Source: Epilithonimonas hispanica
GTDB lineage: Bacteria > Bacteroidota > Bacteroidia > Flavobacteriales > Weeksellaceae
NCBI RefSeq assembly: GCF_003385395.1
Contig: NZ_QNUG01000012.1
Span: 1-64,000 of the forward strand
Reading direction: 5' to 3'
Length of the DNA stretch: 64,000 nt
Below are positions 62,330-64,000 of this stretch, one piece after another. The translations under genes were made by a program, and so were the position numbers. How positions within the stretch are numbered: the stretch's first letter is position 1; every line of letters starts with the position of its first letter. Under the pieces are notes generated by a model. That model was not told the origin of the DNA, did not search any database, and saw only the letters and a list, made by a program, of their open reading frames with translations.

Positions 62330-63468
62330 TAGCAAACCGTCAATAATGCACAAGAATAAGCGAATCTTCCACTTTCCGGAACACAAAGAAGGATTTTTTC
62401 TCCTTTTTTCAGTTTCCCAGAGTTCATTAACTGTTCCACAGCGATGAAGATTGATCCTGCGCCGATGTTTCCAACTTCGGAAAGATTATAGAACCATTTT
62501 TCCCAAGGGAAATCCAAGCCCACGTTTGCGAATTCTTGCTTCAAACCGTCTTTGAAATAACCGGAAGAAATGTGCGCTAAAACGTGGTCAACAGATTCTG
62601 GGTCCAACTGATGTTTGTCAAAAGATGTTCTCAAACTTTCTGCTCCTTTTACAAGGATATATTTGTCAAGGATTTTGGTGTCTTGTTTCAAAGCGAAAAT
62701 CGACTGTTTTAACCATTCATCAGAAGGATAATCTGCCCAAGATTTCAGACTTCCGTCTTCCTGTTTTTCACAACCAGAATACATACAAGCTTCGATCTCG
62801 TGTGCGTAAGAATAGAAATCAATCCATTCGATTCTCAAAGACGTTTCGTTTTCTCTTGGTTTGTTTTCCAGTAAAAATGCTCCGGCTCCGTCAGAAAGCA
62901 TCCATCTCAAAAATTCTCTTTTGAAAGCTACGATTGGTCTTTCTTCCAAAAGTTTCAGGTTTTCTGCTTCGTGATCAAATTTATCTGCGGTCATCCAAGA
63001 AGAAAATCTCTCAGAACCTACACAAACTGCATTATTTTTAACACCTGCTTTTACAGAAAGGAAACCGTAGTTAAGCGCATTCATTCCGGAATTACAAAGT
63101 CCCATAGAAGTGTTGATTTCTACAGATTTGTTAATTCCTAATTCGCCGTGAACCATTGAGGCGTGAGAAGGTTGGATTTGGTCTGCGGAAGTTGTTCCAC
63201 AAGACAGCAGTTCCATATCTTCTTTTTTGAAATTCTCATCAAAGAGCCCATTAATTGCATTAGCAGTAATCTGAGCATTGGTATGAGTCGGTTGTCCGTT
63301 TTTGTCAAGAGCGTAATATCTAGTTTTGATTTGATTGTTTCTCAAAATCAGAGCTCTAGCCTTGGAGGGAGTGTTGTTTACCAAACCAAGATGTGTTTCC
63401 ATTTCATCATTAGAAACAGGCTCGTTTGGCAAATATGTAGAAGATTTGGTGATATAAACGTTATTCAT
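62329..63468 (-). CDS. darB: KAS III-type condensing enzyme, DarB-like
   Basis: The 379-residue thiolase-fold enzyme has the Cys in MGLCNSGMNALNY (about residue 133), His in LAHISSGYF (about 291) and Asn in LSEVGNIGAGSI (about 328). It matches the FabH-related DarB, which condenses acyl thioesters with a beta-ketoacyl-ACP in dialkylresorcinol synthesis. DarA, the aromatising partner, is expected directly upstream, which fits the partial gene at the right edge. This is the resorcinol-forming half of the cluster. Confidence 0.85.
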   Translation of the reverse strand: MNNVYITKSSTYLPNEPVSNDEMETHLGLVNNTPSKARALILRNNQIKTRYYALDKNGQPTHTNAQITANAINGLFDENFKKEDMELLSCGTTSADQIQPSHASMVHGELGINKSVEINTSMGLCNSGMNALNYGFLSVKAGVKNNAVCVGSERFSSWMTADKFDHEAENLKLLEERPIVAFKREFLRWMLSDGAGAFLLENKPRENETSLRIEWIDFYSYAHEIEACMYSGCEKQEDGSLKSWADYPSDEWLKQSIFALKQDTKILDKYILVKGAESLRTSFDKHQLDPESVDHVLAHISSGYFKDGLKQEFANVGLDFPWEKWFYNLSEVGNIGAGSIFIAVEQLMNSGKLKKGEKILLCVPESGRFAYSCALLTVC

Positions 63469-63470
63469 TT

Positions 63471-64000
63471 TTATTTTAAATTAATTCCTTGTAAATATTC
63501 TCTTTGTTTTTTTCTTTTAAACCATAAAATGGGCGTCATAAGGATATGTGGAACCAAAACTATTGGTGATATAATCCAGATCGCTGCCATCAAATATACC
63601 TTAAAGAATTTGATAAGCAAAGGACGTTTTTCTTTTTTCTTGATAATGAGATTGGACCAAACCGTGAAAATTTTATTCCCGACTTTCTCTACTCTTACCA
63701 AAAAAGGTCTTATTTCTACCGCTCCGTTTTTTACCAGATCGGGTTGAAGATCCTTAAAGTTATTTTCGCGAAAATGCCATTCAATAATCTTACCATACTT
63801 GGTGGAACCTGTAATTTCTTCATCAGAAATTCCGGCTGCAGGTAGAATTCCTGATTTTTCTTTTTGTCCAGTGGTTAGCCAACGCAGAATGGTGAGAACA
63901 CTGGTGTAATTGTCGTGCCTGTCAACCAAAGCAATATTGCCAACCAATTGAGCTTTCAAATCACGCAGATAGACTTTCAGCTTTTCCTGAGAAAGCATCC
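63471..64000 (-). CDS. darA: DarA-like protein, C-terminal part (truncated by window edge)
   Basis: About 176 residues are visible; an ATG near 63998 is probably internal, since DarA is around 300 residues with a flavodoxin-like N-terminus. The segment has TSVLTILRWLTTGQKEKSG, WSNLIIKKKEKRP and one or two membrane-near helices (FFKVYLMAAIWIISPIVLVPHILM), ending three bases before the darB start. The position next to darB supports DarA, the enzyme that aromatises the cyclohexanedione to a dialkylresorcinol. Identification rests mainly on context. Confidence 0.55.
   Translation of the reverse strand, partial: MLSQEKLKVYLRDLKAQLVGNIALVDRHDNYTSVLTILRWLTTGQKEKSGILPAAGISDEEITGSTKYGKIIEWHFRENNFKDLQPDLVKNGAVEIRPFLVRVEKVGNKIFTVWSNLIIKKKEKRPLLIKFFKVYLMAAIWIISPIVLVPHILMTPILWFKRKKQREYLQGINLK

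Noticed and set aside
63163-63747. 194-residue rightward ORF over darB and the darA-like gene
   Set aside because: It lies fully antisense to two well-supported genes and has no recognisable motif.

Overview
The window is about 35% GC and comes from a flavobacterium of the Bacteroidota, most like the Chryseobacterium/Epilithonimonas group (Weeksellaceae). The support is a flexirubin-type pigment cluster, a type IX secretion C-terminal sorting domain, promoters of the Bacteroidota form TTG-N19/21-TAnnTTTG, many TTG/GTG starts without Shine-Dalgarno sequences, and dispersed flavobacterial intergenic repeats. No rRNA, tRNA, CRISPR array, insertion sequence or prophage was found.

Region 1 (1-8.4 kb) is mostly core metabolism: a Nudix hydrolase, the recombinase XerD, a dCMP-type deaminase, an enoyl-CoA hydratase, an RlpA-like lipoprotein, enolase and citrate synthase. 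Two guanidino-group enzymes follow (an arginine-deiminase/DDAH-type hydrolase and a CtlX-type citrulline hydrolase), which together could turn arginine-like substrates into ornithine.

Region 2 (8.5-15 kb) is a tightly coupled seven-gene operon: a SpeD-type S-adenosylmethionine decarboxylase, a zinc-ribbon DUF4178 membrane protein, a tiny membrane protein, a DUF350 membrane protein, a membrane-embedded aminopropyltransferase, a FAD amine-oxidase-like protein and a polytopic membrane protein with conserved-looking histidines. The enzymatic residues are intact, yet almost everything is in the membrane. This is the best candidate in the window for a poorly described system: aminopropyl chemistry done at or in the membrane.

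Region 3 (15-36.5 kb) is mixed housekeeping: a TonB-type outer-membrane protein, D-2-hydroxyacid dehydrogenase, nadD, recJ, a T9SS cargo protein, catalase with a divergent OxyR, metK behind a probable SAM-II-like riboswitch, an ECF sigma factor, a HAD nucleotidase, trpS, a SanA-like protein, lspA, a TraR/DksA-like protein and ileS.

Region 4 (36.7-64 kb, running off the right edge) is a flexirubin (aryl-polyene/dialkylresorcinol ester) cluster in two convergent operons whose stop codons overlap at 48177-48180. The rightward arm has a tyrosine ammonia-lyase, FabG, ketosynthase, acyl carrier protein, acyltransferase, a CrtI-like oxidoreductase and a C45 hydrolase. The leftward arm has DarA (partial), DarB, hotdog dehydratases, a BtrH-like acyltransferase, an ABC exporter, a thioesterase, several ketosynthases including a catalytically dead one and a half-length one, an acyl carrier protein, LolA, lipoproteins and a GT2-DUF2062 glycosyltransferase. 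A flavin halogenase-like enzyme and a PaaK-like ligase flank the left end. A RelE/ParE toxin-antitoxin pair sits inside the leftward arm, and inverted-terminus repeats occupy most of the larger gaps.
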